Counted from the stretch's first letter, positions 8,417 to 17,133 are shown. The stretch is DNA of 64,000 bases from Planctomycetia bacterium (GCA_016191115.1 JACPPG010000043.1:115389-179388); one strand, 5' to 3'. Made by a program: numbers and translations. Notes: a model not told the origin generated them from the sequence alone.

Positions 8417-8761
8417 AACTTGTTAGCTCCCTTCAGATAACGAAGGCCCTGCGATCGGTTTCCCCACGAACATACCAACAGTAGCACGCAATTCAAGCAA
8501 CATGCGTAGTTTTTTTCGATCATCGAAAATGGAAAAGACGCGGTCACTTTAATGGCCGTATAATCCGCAAACTCCGCAGACTCGCGCACACCGATGACGC
8601 TCATGCGGATGTTGGCGCAAGTGCGGCCGCCAGGCCGTCATTCTTCCCCGCTCGCCCTGGCACACGCACCAGCGCCATCCCTATAATCCGCCCCCTTCGT
8701 CGCGACACGGCGCGTGTTGCACGGATGCACCACGACACCCTTAGCGCGGGAGTGCGCACGG
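8417..8761. other. Divergent intergenic region
   Basis: About 345 bp between the TIGR03000 gene (minus) and the RodA/FtsW-type gene (plus). It must hold both promoters. It is AT-richer than its surroundings around 8505-8570 (TTTTTTTCGATCATCGAAAATGGAAAA), with a short TCGATCATCGA dyad. No gene or recognised regulatory motif was seen. Confidence 0.45.
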
Positions 8762-9901
8762 ATGCTGCCGGCTGCCTGGCCCCACCGAGTGCCCTGGGGA
8801 CTCTTGTGCGCGGCGGCGCCGCTAGTCGTGGCCGGCTGGTGCGGCATTGCCCGCAGTGAGGAATTGGGGGACGGCAGTGGGCATTTCCTGCGCCAGCAGA
8901 TTGTCTGGTCGCTGGTGGCGGCGGCCGCGGCGTGGTTGATTACCTGGCCCAGCTACCGCCTGATCAGTCGCTACAGTTTTGCCGCCTTCGCCGGCGCGAT
9001 CGCGCTTTTGATCGCGGTCTACTTCTTTCCAACCGTGCACGGCACGCACCGGTGGATTCGCGTGGGCGGGTTCGGATTGCAGCCGTCGGAGTTCGCCAAG
9101 ATCGCCTTTGTGTTGGCGCTCGCGCGGTACTTGATGCACCGCGAGAACTACCGGCGCTTCCGCGGTTTGCTCATGCCTTTGGCGCTCGCGTTTGTGCCGG
9201 TGATCCTCATCTTGCGCGAGCCCGACTTGGGACAGTCGCTTGTTTTCCTGCCGGTATTGTTTGGGATGCTGTATGCCGCCGGCGCACGGAAGACGGACCT
9301 CGTGGCGGTTGCCATGTGCGGCCTGCTGACGCTGCCGGTCCTATGGACGCAAATGAGCGGCGAGCAGAAGTCGCGCGTCACCGCGCTTTTTGAACAGACA
9401 CAGCCCGGCGAAGCGCCCAGCGACGACGCGTACCACTTGCATCAGGCCAAGCAAGTGATGGCCTTGGGGGGCAAGTGGGGTAGTTTCCTGGGTGGCGAGC
9501 CGGTTGACGAGCCGGCCGTCTATCATTTGCCGGAGGATCACACCGATTTCATCTTCACCGTGCTGGTGGAGCGGTTCGGCTGGCTTGGGGCGCTTGTGAT
9601 CCTGGCGCTTGTGACCGTACTGGTGGGGCGGGCGCTGGCGATCGGCGAGGCGACCCGCGAGCCCTTTGGCCGGCTGGTCGCCGTGGGCCTGGCGACGTTG
9701 TTCGGCGTGCAGGCGTTCATCAATACGTCGATGACCGTGGGTCTGCTGCCCATCACAGGGCTGTCGCTGCCCTTGGTGAGCTACGGCGGATCGGGCCTGT
9801 TGGCGCACGGTCTGGCCATTGGGCTACTCGTCAACATCGCGCTGCGTCCCGGCTTTGAAGTGACAGGCGCGCCGTTTCGCTTCGTTGAGCAATCACGATA
9901 A
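8762..9901 (+). CDS. RodA/FtsW/SpoVE-family peptidoglycan glycosyltransferase
   Basis: A 379-residue SEDS-family polytopic protein that polymerises lipid II glycan strands together with a class B penicillin-binding protein. About ten hydrophobic segments are visible. Family landmarks are RWIRVGGFGLQPSEFAK, REPDLGQSLVF, the long extracytoplasmic loop with HQAKQVMALGGKWGS and LPEDHTDFIFTVLVERFG, and the last loop TGLSLPLVSYGGSGL. The ATG at 8762 is preferred over the upstream GTG at 8714, which would add a 16-residue polar extension. RodA is a little more likely than FtsW because no cell-division genes are near, but that is weak evidence. The presence of a SEDS protein fits a peptidoglycan-making planctomycete. 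Confidence 0.92.
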   Translation: MLPAAWPHRVPWGLLCAAAPLVVAGWCGIARSEELGDGSGHFLRQQIVWSLVAAAAAWLITWPSYRLISRYSFAAFAGAIALLIAVYFFPTVHGTHRWIRVGGFGLQPSEFAKIAFVLALARYLMHRENYRRFRGLLMPLALAFVPVILILREPDLGQSLVFLPVLFGMLYAAGARKTDLVAVAMCGLLTLPVLWTQMSGEQKSRVTALFEQTQPGEAPSDDAYHLHQAKQVMALGGKWGSFLGGEPVDEPAVYHLPEDHTDFIFTVLVERFGWLGALVILALVTVLVGRALAIGEATREPFGRLVAVGLATLFGVQAFINTSMTVGLLPITGLSLPLVSYGGSGLLAHGLAIGLLVNIALRPGFEVTGAPFRFVEQSR

Positions 9902-9926
9902 CTCCGTGCGCGCGTAAGGAGACTGG

Positions 9927-10151
9927 ATGCGAACGATCGCGATACTGATCGGTGCATTGACGCTGCCCGCCTCGGCCGGCTGCACGGTCAGCGATGCCTT
10001 GTTCGCCGCCCTGGGCCGCTACCAAAGCGATGCGTACAGCAGCCGCGAGCAGCAGATGAACTACTCAGATTCGATCGAGAAGGCCGAGAAGGAAAACGCA
10101 AAACGCGTTGATCTATTTCGCCGCCGCGGTGATCGAGAGATCGTCCATTGA
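9927..10151 (+). CDS. Small exported protein
   Basis: A 74-residue frame preceded by AAGGAGACTGG, an excellent Shine-Dalgarno sequence six bases from the ATG. The N-terminus MRTIAILIGALTLPASAGC looks like a signal peptide, perhaps of a lipoprotein, although SAGC is not a canonical lipobox. The rest is short and charged with a helical EKAEKENAKRVDLFRRR tail. It follows the SEDS gene by 25 bp and its end overlaps the 3' end of the convergent pcm gene by 39 bp. Not recognised; reality supported by the ribosome site and signal peptide. Confidence 0.6.
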   Translation: MRTIAILIGALTLPASAGCTVSDALFAALGRYQSDAYSSREQQMNYSDSIEKAEKENAKRVDLFRRRGDREIVH

Positions 10152-11342
10152 CAGCGCGCCCGTCGCCCCCAGGAGGCCGATCCCGACGATCGCTTCCCGT
10201 GCGGCAGGCGGCACTTTGACTCTGTCGTGCTCGCGCCGCCAGTCGAACGTGCCGCGCCACGGTCCCAGGCCGCGCACGCCGACCGTCGCCCGCCGTTCGT
10301 CGTAGAACGTGATCGCCACCATCGGGAGTTGATCCACGGCCGGCTGAATGTCCTTCGCGCGGACCCATGCCGAGACATCCAACTGCGTCACCTTGCGCCC
10401 GTCGACGCCGAAGGCTTGCAGCGCCTGCGCCCCGCGGCCCGATTCCGCGTTGTGGAATGTCACGTACCGTTTTCCCTCCCGCGCCTCGCCGTCGGTGGCT
10501 GCTTCCATCTGGCGCGGGTAGTGCCAGCCCACGACGCCGCCGGTCTCGTCGGACGATTCCTCGAAGCCGCCGTTGACGATTCCTGGGCGCAGTGGGTCGG
10601 GCTTCACGCGGCGCTGGTCTTCGGCTGCGCCGGTCATGGGCACGAACAAGGTGGGCCGCAGCGCCTCGGACACCAGTTTGCCGTTCTGCTTCTTGAACAA
10701 GTACAACGTCTGCTGGTAGCGCTCGCCCAGGGGGACGATCATCCGGCCGCCCTCCTTCAACTGGTCCACGAGCGGCTGCGGCACGTTTTCCGGCGAGCAC
10801 GTGACGATGATCTTGTCGAACGGCGCATGCTCGGCCCAGCCCTGGTAGCCGTCCCCCACCTTGGTGAAGACGTTCTTGTACTTCAGGTGCTTGAGCGCGG
10901 CCGCGGCGCGGCGGCCCAACGACTCGACGATCTCGATCGAATACACCTTGTCCACCAGCGGCGAGAGGACCGCGGCCTGGTAGCCGCTCCCCGTGCCGAT
11001 CTCCAGCACGCTGTCCGTCGGCTCGGGCTCGAGTTGCTCGGTCATGAACGCCACGATCACCGGCGGCGAGATCGTCTGTCCCGACCCGATCGGCAGCGCC
11101 ATGTCGAAGTAGGCGTTCTTGCGATCGGCGGCGGGCACGAACTCGTGCCGCGGCGTCTTGCGCATCGAGTCGATCACGCGCGGGTCCTTCACGCCCGCGC
11201 CGATCACCTCCTCGTCGACCATTTTGTTGCGCGCGGCCTCGGCCGAGAGCGCCGGCTCGGCGGCGCCGGCGGGCCATGCGGCGCCTGTGCCTGCCTGGAG
11301 AAACACGACGAGCGTGGCGACAAGTCTGTTCCGGCAAGACAT
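10113..11342 (-). CDS. pcm: Exported protein-L-isoaspartate O-methyltransferase with C-terminal beta domain
   Basis: A 409-residue protein whose N-terminal ~240 residues are a PCMT, which methylates isoaspartyl residues of damaged proteins using SAM. Seen directly: RKTPRHEFVP, the MALPIGSGQTISPP block, the SAM loop VLEIGTGSGYQAAVL, the YSIEIVE strand and GGRMIVPLG. Unlike the usual ~210-residue cytoplasmic enzyme, it starts with a signal peptide (about 1-28, ending PAGAA) and carries an extra ~165-residue C-terminal domain beginning IVNGGFEESSDETGGVVGWHY, which resembles the carbohydrate-binding-like beta sandwich found in planctomycete exported proteins. Location is therefore inferred to be outside the cytoplasm, where the source of SAM is unclear. 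Confidence 0.9.
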   Translation of the reverse strand: MSCRNRLVATLVVFLQAGTGAAWPAGAAEPALSAEAARNKMVDEEVIGAGVKDPRVIDSMRKTPRHEFVPAADRKNAYFDMALPIGSGQTISPPVIVAFMTEQLEPEPTDSVLEIGTGSGYQAAVLSPLVDKVYSIEIVESLGRRAAAALKHLKYKNVFTKVGDGYQGWAEHAPFDKIIVTCSPENVPQPLVDQLKEGGRMIVPLGERYQQTLYLFKKQNGKLVSEALRPTLFVPMTGAAEDQRRVKPDPLRPGIVNGGFEESSDETGGVVGWHYPRQMEAATDGEAREGKRYVTFHNAESGRGAQALQAFGVDGRKVTQLDVSAWVRAKDIQPAVDQLPMVAITFYDERRATVGVRGLGPWRGTFDWRREHDRVKVPPAAREAIVGIGLLGATGALSMDDLSITAAAK

Positions 11343-11440
11343 CGAGTCACCTGCGGTTGGCGAAGGTCCGCCGCGAGGGCGGAGAGGACGATTCCATCAT
11401 ACCCTGAACGGCGACAAATGCGGCGCGTCACTGGTCTTGT

Positions 11441-11520
11441 AGGAGGCGACTCTGTCGCCGATGGCGTTGGGGCGGTCGCAGCCCCGGCGTTCGTCTGATC
11501 GGCGACGGGAGTCGCCTCCT
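11441..11520. repeat. 80-bp palindromic repeat in the pcm / radical SAM interval
   Basis: The arms AGGAGGCGACT...GTCGCCGAT (11441-11462) and ATCGGCGAC...AGTCGCCTCCT (11498-11520) are inverted copies, and an inner stem GGGGC...GCCCC sits between them. It lies in the 345-bp stretch 11343-11687, which otherwise holds only the pcm promoter side and the repeat element that starts at 11600. Confidence 0.75.
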
Positions 11521-11599
11521 GCAAACGGACTGCATCGACGACAGGAGCGGCTGCCGACGACGCGCCTCCCCTGCCCTGCTCGCCTTACGGCTTCCCCTC

Positions 11600-11739
11600 C
11601 AGGGCCGTTCACAGATTTAAGCTTGCCGGCGGCGCACCGGCGGGAAAGTGGGACAGGCACCGAGACGCAACGTTCGTCTGAAAGGACTTGCGCTGTTTAT
11701 GCTCGGAGCCAGTCCCATTTTCCCGCCTCGCCATTTTGA
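11600..11739 (+). mobile_element. MITE-like element, copy 2, right end lost
   Basis: It starts CAGGGCCGTTC and keeps the full internal palindrome, but agreement with the other copies stops at CCATTTTGA; the last ~18 bp, including the right terminal inverted repeat, are gone. The sequence runs straight into the radical SAM reading frame. No flanking duplication can be recognised because the right end is missing. Confidence 0.88.
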
Positions 11740-13568
11740 TCAACGAGCGGCTCAAATCGCACGTCGTCAACCGGCTCCTGCCCCGGGTTCAGCGACCGGC
11801 GCAATATCTGGGCGGCGAGGTGAACGCGGTTCGCAAGGACCACGGCGAGGTCCGCGGCAAGCTCTGCCTGGCCTTTCCCGACATGTACACCATCGGGATG
11901 AGCCACCACGGCCTGCAAGTGCTGTACTCCTTGATGAACGGCCGGGACGACTGGGTTTGCGAGCGCGCCTTCACGCCGTGGATCGACATGGAGGCCGAGC
12001 TGCGCCGCGCGGCGGTGCCGCTCTACAGCCTGGAATCGTTCACGCCGCTGGCGGCGTTCGACGTGATCGGGTTCACGCTGCAGTACGAGATTTCGTACGC
12101 CAACGTGCTGACCATGCTCGACCTGGGCGGCATTCCGCTGGCAAGCAACGAGCGGACGATGGCCGATCCGCTCGTGATCGCCGGCGGGCCGTGCGCGCAG
12201 AATCCCGAGCCAATGGCGCCGTTCATCGACGTGTTCGTCGTCGGCGACGGCGAGCCCAGCCTGCCGCTTTTGTGCGACACGTGGCTTGAGTTGCGCGAGG
12301 CGGCCGCCGCTGCCGGCGGTTTCGCGATCGGCGCCGCGGGCCGCCAGCATCGCGAAGAAGCGCTCGCGGAGCTGGCCGCGCGGCTGCCGTTTGCCTACGT
12401 GCCGCGGTTCTATGAACCGGAGTACGGCAGTGACGGACGACTGATCGCCATACGGCCGACGCGCCCGGACGTGCCCGAGACCATCGAGCCCTCGGTGATC
12501 GACGATTTGGACGCGATGCCACTACCGGCCGCGCCGATCGTTCCGTACATCGAGTGCGTTCACGATCGGATCGCGATCGAGATCATGCGCGGTTGCCCGT
12601 GGCAGTGCCGCTTCTGCCAGAGCACGGTCATCAAGCGTCCTTTGCGCGTGCGGCAAGTGGAAACGATCGTGGCCGCGGCGCTGGCCGCGTATCGCAACAC
12701 CGGCTTCAACGAGATATCGCTTTTGTCGCTTTCCACCAGCGACTATCCGTATTTCGCGGAATTGCTAAAGCGGATGCACGAGACGTTCCATCCGCTGGGC
12801 GTGAGGATCGCGCTACCCAGCCTGCGCGTCAACGAGCAATTGCGCGGCGTGGCGACGCTCCTGGCCGGCGACCGCCGCGGTCTCACGCTCGCGCCCGAGG
12901 TGGCCCGCGACGACATGCGCGAGCAGATCCGCAAGAAGATCACCAACGAGGACCTGTACGTCGGCTGTCGCGAGGCGTTCCGTCACGGCTGGCGGCACGT
13001 GAAGCTGTACTTCATGTGCGGGCTGCCCGGCGAGCGCGCCGTCGATCTGGACGGCATCGTCGAGATGGCCGAAACTATTTCGCGGATCGGCCGCGAGGAG
13101 CTGGGGCACTATGCACGGGTGACGGCCAGCGTGTCGAACTTCGTCCCCAAGCCGCACACGCCGTACCAGTGGAACGGCATGCAATCGCGCGAGTACCTGC
13201 GGTGGGCGCACGGCTATCTGCGCAGCAAGCGGCGGATTCGCGCGGTCGAGATCAAGTGCCATCCGATCGAGACCAGCCTGCTCGAAGGCGTGCTGAGCCG
13301 TGGCGACCGGCGCGTGGCGCCGGCCATACTGCTGGCGTGGCAGTGCGGCGCGCGGCTCGACAGTTGGACCGAGCAACTCGATCCAGGGCGCTGGTGGCAG
13401 GCGCTTGCCGACGTTGGCGTTGACGTCGAAACGGTATTGCACCGCGCCGAACCGCTCGACGCCCGGCTGCCTTGGGACCACATCAATGTCCGAAAGGGGC
13501 GAACGTACCTGGAGAAAGAGCAAGCCCGCGCGGTCGCACAACTGACGGCGATGGCCGGTGCGACGTAA
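11688..13568 (+). CDS. B12-binding-type radical SAM protein (TIGR03960-like)
   Basis: A ~610-residue radical SAM protein. The N-terminal third (LLPRVQRPAQYLGGEVNAV, then AFPDMYTIGMSHHGLQVLY) resembles the cobalamin-binding-like domain of the TIGR03960 family. The cluster motif RGCPWQCRFCQ has cysteines at 303, 307 and 310 (CX3CX2C), then RQVETIV, SLSTSDYPY and the PSLRVNEQL/LAPEVARDDMR/KLYFMCGLPGE blocks. The family is often linked to a DUF2344 protein; none is adjacent. An ATG exists at 11688, but the first 16 codons come from the truncated repeat element, and homology starts at LINERLKSHVV, so a TTG at 11736 inside the repeat end is a strong alternative. Its reaction is unknown. Confidence 0.88.
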   Translation: MRCLCSEPVPFSRLAILINERLKSHVVNRLLPRVQRPAQYLGGEVNAVRKDHGEVRGKLCLAFPDMYTIGMSHHGLQVLYSLMNGRDDWVCERAFTPWIDMEAELRRAAVPLYSLESFTPLAAFDVIGFTLQYEISYANVLTMLDLGGIPLASNERTMADPLVIAGGPCAQNPEPMAPFIDVFVVGDGEPSLPLLCDTWLELREAAAAAGGFAIGAAGRQHREEALAELAARLPFAYVPRFYEPEYGSDGRLIAIRPTRPDVPETIEPSVIDDLDAMPLPAAPIVPYIECVHDRIAIEIMRGCPWQCRFCQSTVIKRPLRVRQVETIVAAALAAYRNTGFNEISLLSLSTSDYPYFAELLKRMHETFHPLGVRIALPSLRVNEQLRGVATLLAGDRRGLTLAPEVARDDMREQIRKKITNEDLYVGCREAFRHGWRHVKLYFMCGLPGERAVDLDGIVEMAETISRIGREELGHYARVTASVSNFVPKPHTPYQWNGMQSREYLRWAHGYLRSKRRIRAVEIKCHPIETSLLEGVLSRGDRRVAPAILLAWQCGARLDSWTEQLDPGRWWQALADVGVDVETVLHRAEPLDARLPWDHINVRKGRTYLEKEQARAVAQLTAMAGAT

Positions 13569-13689
13569 GGGGGGGCGGGCATCCTGCCCGCCTTCTGTCT
13601 TTTTACTTGGCATGCCATAGTGAGACTGACGCTCCAAGTGGATGCGTCGGAAACGCGATCCAGAAGGCGGGCAGGATGCCCGCCCCCCC
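13569..13689. repeat. 121-bp palindrome with 28-bp perfect arms
   Basis: Arms at about 13569-13597 and 13661-13689 are perfect inverted copies centred on GGGCGGGCATCCTGCCCGCC followed by TTCTG. The palindrome directly follows the radical SAM stop codon and can serve as a transcription terminator. One arm recurs inside the imuB gene at 53281-53307. Confidence 0.85.
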
Positions 13690-13747
13690 GCGCCCTTACA
13701 CGCTGGTCGGCCGAAACTCGCTCCCCTCCCCTCCCCTGCCCTCCCCT

Positions 13748-14596
13748 ATGCCGCGCTACCGACTCCTGGCCATCGACATCGACGGGACGCTCGTCAATAG
13801 TCGTGACGAGCTAACGCCCGCCACGCGCGACGCGCTCGGTCGGGCGATGCGGCACGGCATCCAGGTCGTGCTGGCCACCGGGCGGCGGTACCGCCGGGCG
13901 CTGCCGCTTGTTGAGCCGCTAGCGCTCGACGTGCCGCTGGTGACCGCCAGCGGCGCACTCATCAAACACCCGGGCGATCACCGCACGCTGTTTTGCGCCC
14001 AGTTCGATCGCGACGTGCTGCGCGGCGTGCTGGCGGTTGTGGAGCGCGCGGGCTACGAGGCGGTGCTCTATGCCGACACGTTCGACCATGGCTACGACTT
14101 CTATTGCTGCCGGATTGACGTTGGCAACCCGGAGCTGGCGGAGTTCTTCGCGCTCAATCCCGATTGCCATCGGCTATCGCCTGGGCTGATGCGCGATCCA
14201 CCGCCAGGCATTTTTGCCGGCTTTGTGATGGGGACGCGGCACGAGATGCAGGCGTTGGCGGACCAGATCGAGGGGCGATTCCCCGACGACGTCTACGTGC
14301 ACGTGCTGCGCAGCCCGCGGTACACGGGTTACATGTGCGAGATCGCGCCCTTTGGCGTGACGAAATGGAGCGGCATCGAGCGGTTGGCGCGCGAGTGGGG
14401 CATCGCGCACGCCGAGGTCTGCGCCGTCGGAGACGACGTGAACGACATCCCCATGATCCGCGCGGCCGGCCTGGGCGTGGCCATGGGCAACGCGCAGGAA
14501 GAAGTCAAGCAGGCCGCCGACCGCGTCGCGCCCGCGCACGACGACGACGGACTGGCGGAAGTGGTCGAATGGCTCCTGGGGTCCAATGATGAATGA
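13748..14596 (+). CDS. Cof-type HAD-superfamily phosphatase
   Basis: A 282-residue HAD hydrolase with a C2 cap (Cof/YidA type), typically a sugar-phosphate or nucleotide phosphatase. Motif I is AIDIDGTLVN (nucleophile and acid Asp near residues 9 and 11), motif II LATGRR, motif III the lysine in FGVTKWSGI, and motif IV VGDDVNDIPMI, with GLGVAMGNAQEEVK after it. The cap lies between about 85 and 200. The ATG at 13748 matches the family start. The gene ends in the heptad repeat at 14585-14609, so its last residues are Asn-Asp-Glu. Substrate unknown. Confidence 0.93.
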   Translation: MPRYRLLAIDIDGTLVNSRDELTPATRDALGRAMRHGIQVVLATGRRYRRALPLVEPLALDVPLVTASGALIKHPGDHRTLFCAQFDRDVLRGVLAVVERAGYEAVLYADTFDHGYDFYCCRIDVGNPELAEFFALNPDCHRLSPGLMRDPPPGIFAGFVMGTRHEMQALADQIEGRFPDDVYVHVLRSPRYTGYMCEIAPFGVTKWSGIERLAREWGIAHAEVCAVGDDVNDIPMIRAAGLGVAMGNAQEEVKQAADRVAPAHDDDGLAEVVEWLLGSNDE

Positions 14597-14609
14597 TGAA
14601 TGATGAATG
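14585..14609 (+). repeat. (AATGATG)n heptad repeat on the HAD gene stop codon
   Basis: Three and a half units of AATGATG. Read in the gene frame, AAT GAT GAA TGA gives Asn-Asp-Glu-stop. The same heptad occurs at 36679-36712, 39281-39297, 39334-39358 and 53249-53280/53331-53361. A different short motif, GTGGTCAGTGAACAG, follows at about 14633-14647 and resembles sequence at 918-926 and 35829-35845. Confidence 0.85.
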
Positions 14610-14812
14610 GGAAGAAGTGGGCAGTGCGAACCGTGGTCAGTGAACAGTAAGGAATCTTGGCGGCGGGCCATTTGGTCGGGAACCAACGCTTGCGGCTTAG
14701 CCCGCTGCGACGAGGCCTTCATTGCGAATCACGGGTTGCCCATGCTTCCCCCGGCTAGCTGCTAATCGTGATTCGCTCCTCCGATTGACCGCTCGGGCGC
14801 CCGGCGAGCATA

Positions 14813-15790
14813 ATGCCGTCGGCTGGCATTTTTCTCCCTCCCCTGCCCCGCCCCGCGCTTGTGAGACTTCTACGCGATCTGGCCGCCGTGAGCGACGACG
14901 TGCGCACAGGCGCCGTCGCCATCGGCAATTTCGACGGCGTGCACCTGGGGCACGCGCGGATCGTCGAGCGATTGATCGCCCGGGCGCGCGAGGTTGGTGG
15001 GCCGGCGGTCGTGCTCACGTTTGACCCGCACCCGGTGCGGCTGTTGCGGCCGGCCGAGGCCCCGCCCCCCTTGACCTGGACCGATCGCAAAGCGGCGCTA
15101 CTAGCCGAACTGGGCGTCGATTGGATCATTGCCTACCCCACTGACGAGCAACTTTTGAATCTCACGCCGGCGGAATTCTTCGAGCGGATCGTGCGCCGGG
15201 CGCTCGACGCGCGGGCACTCGTGGAAGGGCCGAATTTCTTCTTCGGCCGCGGCCGCTCGGGCACGATCGAAGTGCTGCGAACGCTCGCGGCCGCGGCCGA
15301 CATCTCGCTCGATGTCGTCGAGCCGGTCGTGGTGGACGGTGAATTCGTCTCCAGCTCGCGCGTGCGGAAATTGCTTTCCGAAGGACGCGTGGACGAGGCG
15401 CGCCGCATGCTTACCCGTCCCTACCGCTTGCGAGGCATGGTTACGCACGGCGCCGGGCGCGGAGCGAAGATCGGATTTCCCACGGCCAACCTGGCGGCGA
15501 TCGACACACTGCTCCCGGGCGTGGGCGTGTACGCCGGCCGCGCGTGGATCGACGGCCAGTCGTGGCCGGCGGCCATCAACGTCGGCCCCAATCCCACTTT
15601 CGGCGAGCAGGCGCTAAAATTGGAAGTACACGCAATCGGCTTTGCCGGTCAACTTTACGGCCAGCCTTTGGAGGTTGACTTCCTCAGCCGGCTGAGAGAC
15701 ATTCACCCGTTTGAGAACGCCGAGGCCCTGAAAGCGCAGTTAGTGCGCGACGTCGCGGAAGCGCGCCGCGCGGCCGATTCGCGGAATTGA
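14813..15790 (+). CDS. ribF: Bifunctional riboflavin kinase / FAD synthetase
   Basis: RibF phosphorylates riboflavin to FMN and adenylylates FMN to FAD. The N-terminal adenylyltransferase domain (to about residue 185) has AIGNFDGVHLGH, LTFDPHPVRLL, the VEGPNFFFGRGRSG block and VSSSRVRKLL. The C-terminal kinase domain starts near 205 with RGMVTHGAGRGAKIGFPTANL and has INVGPNPTFG and the metal/substrate region EVDFLSRLRDIHPFENAEAL. At 325 residues it is the usual length. The ATG at 14813 leaves a ~15-residue Pro-rich lead; no clear ribosome site is seen. The preceding interval 14597-14812 holds short repeats and no gene. Confidence 0.96.
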   Translation: MPSAGIFLPPLPRPALVRLLRDLAAVSDDVRTGAVAIGNFDGVHLGHARIVERLIARAREVGGPAVVLTFDPHPVRLLRPAEAPPPLTWTDRKAALLAELGVDWIIAYPTDEQLLNLTPAEFFERIVRRALDARALVEGPNFFFGRGRSGTIEVLRTLAAAADISLDVVEPVVVDGEFVSSSRVRKLLSEGRVDEARRMLTRPYRLRGMVTHGAGRGAKIGFPTANLAAIDTLLPGVGVYAGRAWIDGQSWPAAINVGPNPTFGEQALKLEVHAIGFAGQLYGQPLEVDFLSRLRDIHPFENAEALKAQLVRDVAEARRAADSRN

Positions 15791-15792
15791 GA

Positions 15793-15952
15793 GTCGTTTG
15801 TGTGCCACTGGCTCCGCCTTGACGAGAACGCCCGTGTGCCACGGCTTGACCGACCAGGGCAAGCCGTGCGGCGTCGCGCAGGGTTTGGCGATGTTGGTCG
15901 ACGTCGATCCGCGCTTTCCACTGCTTCTAACGAAGCAGTGGCACACGAACTC
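15793..15952. repeat. Structured palindromic interval between ribF and nrnA
   Basis: Outer arms TGTGCCACTG (about 15801-15810) and CAGTGGCACA (about 15936-15945) pair. Inside are a hairpin CACGGCTTG...CAAGCCGTG (about 15838-15867) and a perfect 10-bp hairpin CCACTGCTTC-TAAC-GAAGCAGTGG (15918-15941). No reading frame is convincing. It may act as a terminator or be a dispersed repeat. Confidence 0.75.
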
Positions 15953-15993
15953 CCGTGCCTTCCCCTCTCTTGTGTAAACGGAATAGCCTCCTG

Positions 15994-16977
15994 ATGCCGA
16001 TCGACTGGCAACGTTTCGTGAAGCTGGTGCACGCGCACCGCCGCTTCCTTCTGACCAGCCACCTGCGACCCGACCTGGACGCGCTGGGGAGCGAGCTGGG
16101 CATGGCCCTGGTGCTGGAGGCATTGGGCAAAGAGGCGAGAATCGTCAACGGCCAGGAAACGCCGGCCAACCTGGCGTTCATCGATTCGGACCGGCGCATT
16201 CGCACGCTGGGCCGCGACGTGCAAGCCGCCGACCTTGCCGACTGCGATTGCGTCATGGTGCTGGACACCAGTGCCTGGGTGCAACTGGGGCCGATGGCCG
16301 ACGTGATCCGCGCGAGCGGGGCGCAGAAAATGATCCTCGACCACCACGTCAGCTCCGACGATCTCGGGGCCGAGTCGTTCAAGAACGAAAAGGCCGAGGC
16401 GACCGGCCGCCTGGTGCTCGAGGCGGCCGGCCAACTGGGCGTGCGCCTCACGCCCGCGATCGCCACGCCGCTCTTTGCCGCGCTGGCCACGGACACGGGC
16501 TGGTTCCGCTTCGCGTCGACCACCGGCGACACGTACCGCTTTGGGGGTCAACTCGTCGACGCCGGCGCCCGGCCCGACGCGATCTACAACGCCACGTACG
16601 AGCAAGACACGTTGGCCCGGGTGCAACTTCGCGGGCGCATCCTGGCGCGGACCGAAACCGATCTGGGCGGCCGCCTCGTGTACACATCGGTCACGCGCGA
16701 GGATTTCGACATCACGGGCGCTGCGCCAGCGGACACCGAGGACGTCGTGAACATGACGCTGGTGATCAAGGGAACGGAAGTGGCCGTGATCTTCGTCGAG
16801 CAGGCCGACCGCCGCGTGAAGGTCAGCTTTCGCAGCCGCGCCGGTTTGGATTGCAGCCGGCTGGCCGAGACCTTCGGCGGCGGTGGGCACAAAGCGGCCG
16901 CGGGCGCGTTCCTTCCCGGTCCGCTCGACGAGGCGCGGACGCTCGTGCTTGACGCGGTGCGCCAAGCGATGCGATAA
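15994..16977 (+). CDS. nrnA: DHH-family phosphoesterase, NrnA-like oligoribonuclease
   Basis: A 327-residue DHH/DHHA1 protein of the NrnA type, which degrades short oligoribonucleotides and may dephosphorylate pAp. The N-terminal DHH domain shows TSHLRPDLDALGSELG (the family usually has DxDAxGS), VMVLDTSAW, the LDHHVSSDD motif that names the family, and FAALATDTGWFRF. The DHHA1 RNA-binding end has VKVSFRSR and the GGGGHKAAAGA loop. The ATG at 15994 fits the family start; an in-frame start 13 codons upstream is less likely because it reads into the palindrome. It follows ribF on the same strand by 203 bp. Confidence 0.9.
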   Translation: MPIDWQRFVKLVHAHRRFLLTSHLRPDLDALGSELGMALVLEALGKEARIVNGQETPANLAFIDSDRRIRTLGRDVQAADLADCDCVMVLDTSAWVQLGPMADVIRASGAQKMILDHHVSSDDLGAESFKNEKAEATGRLVLEAAGQLGVRLTPAIATPLFAALATDTGWFRFASTTGDTYRFGGQLVDAGARPDAIYNATYEQDTLARVQLRGRILARTETDLGGRLVYTSVTREDFDITGAAPADTEDVVNMTLVIKGTEVAVIFVEQADRRVKVSFRSRAGLDCSRLAETFGGGGHKAAAGAFLPGPLDEARTLVLDAVRQAMR

Positions 16978-17133
16978 TCCATTCCTGAGTCCTGCCTGAA
17001 ATCCCGCCTGCGAATTGTTTCGTCCCTCCCGTTCATTCTCGGTGCCGACGTTTGCCGATCGCGGCCGTCCGCATTGTGGCCCTCACGCGCGTGAGCGGCT
17101 CGTTCGGCCGGCTATTGATTGCGAGGAGTCACC

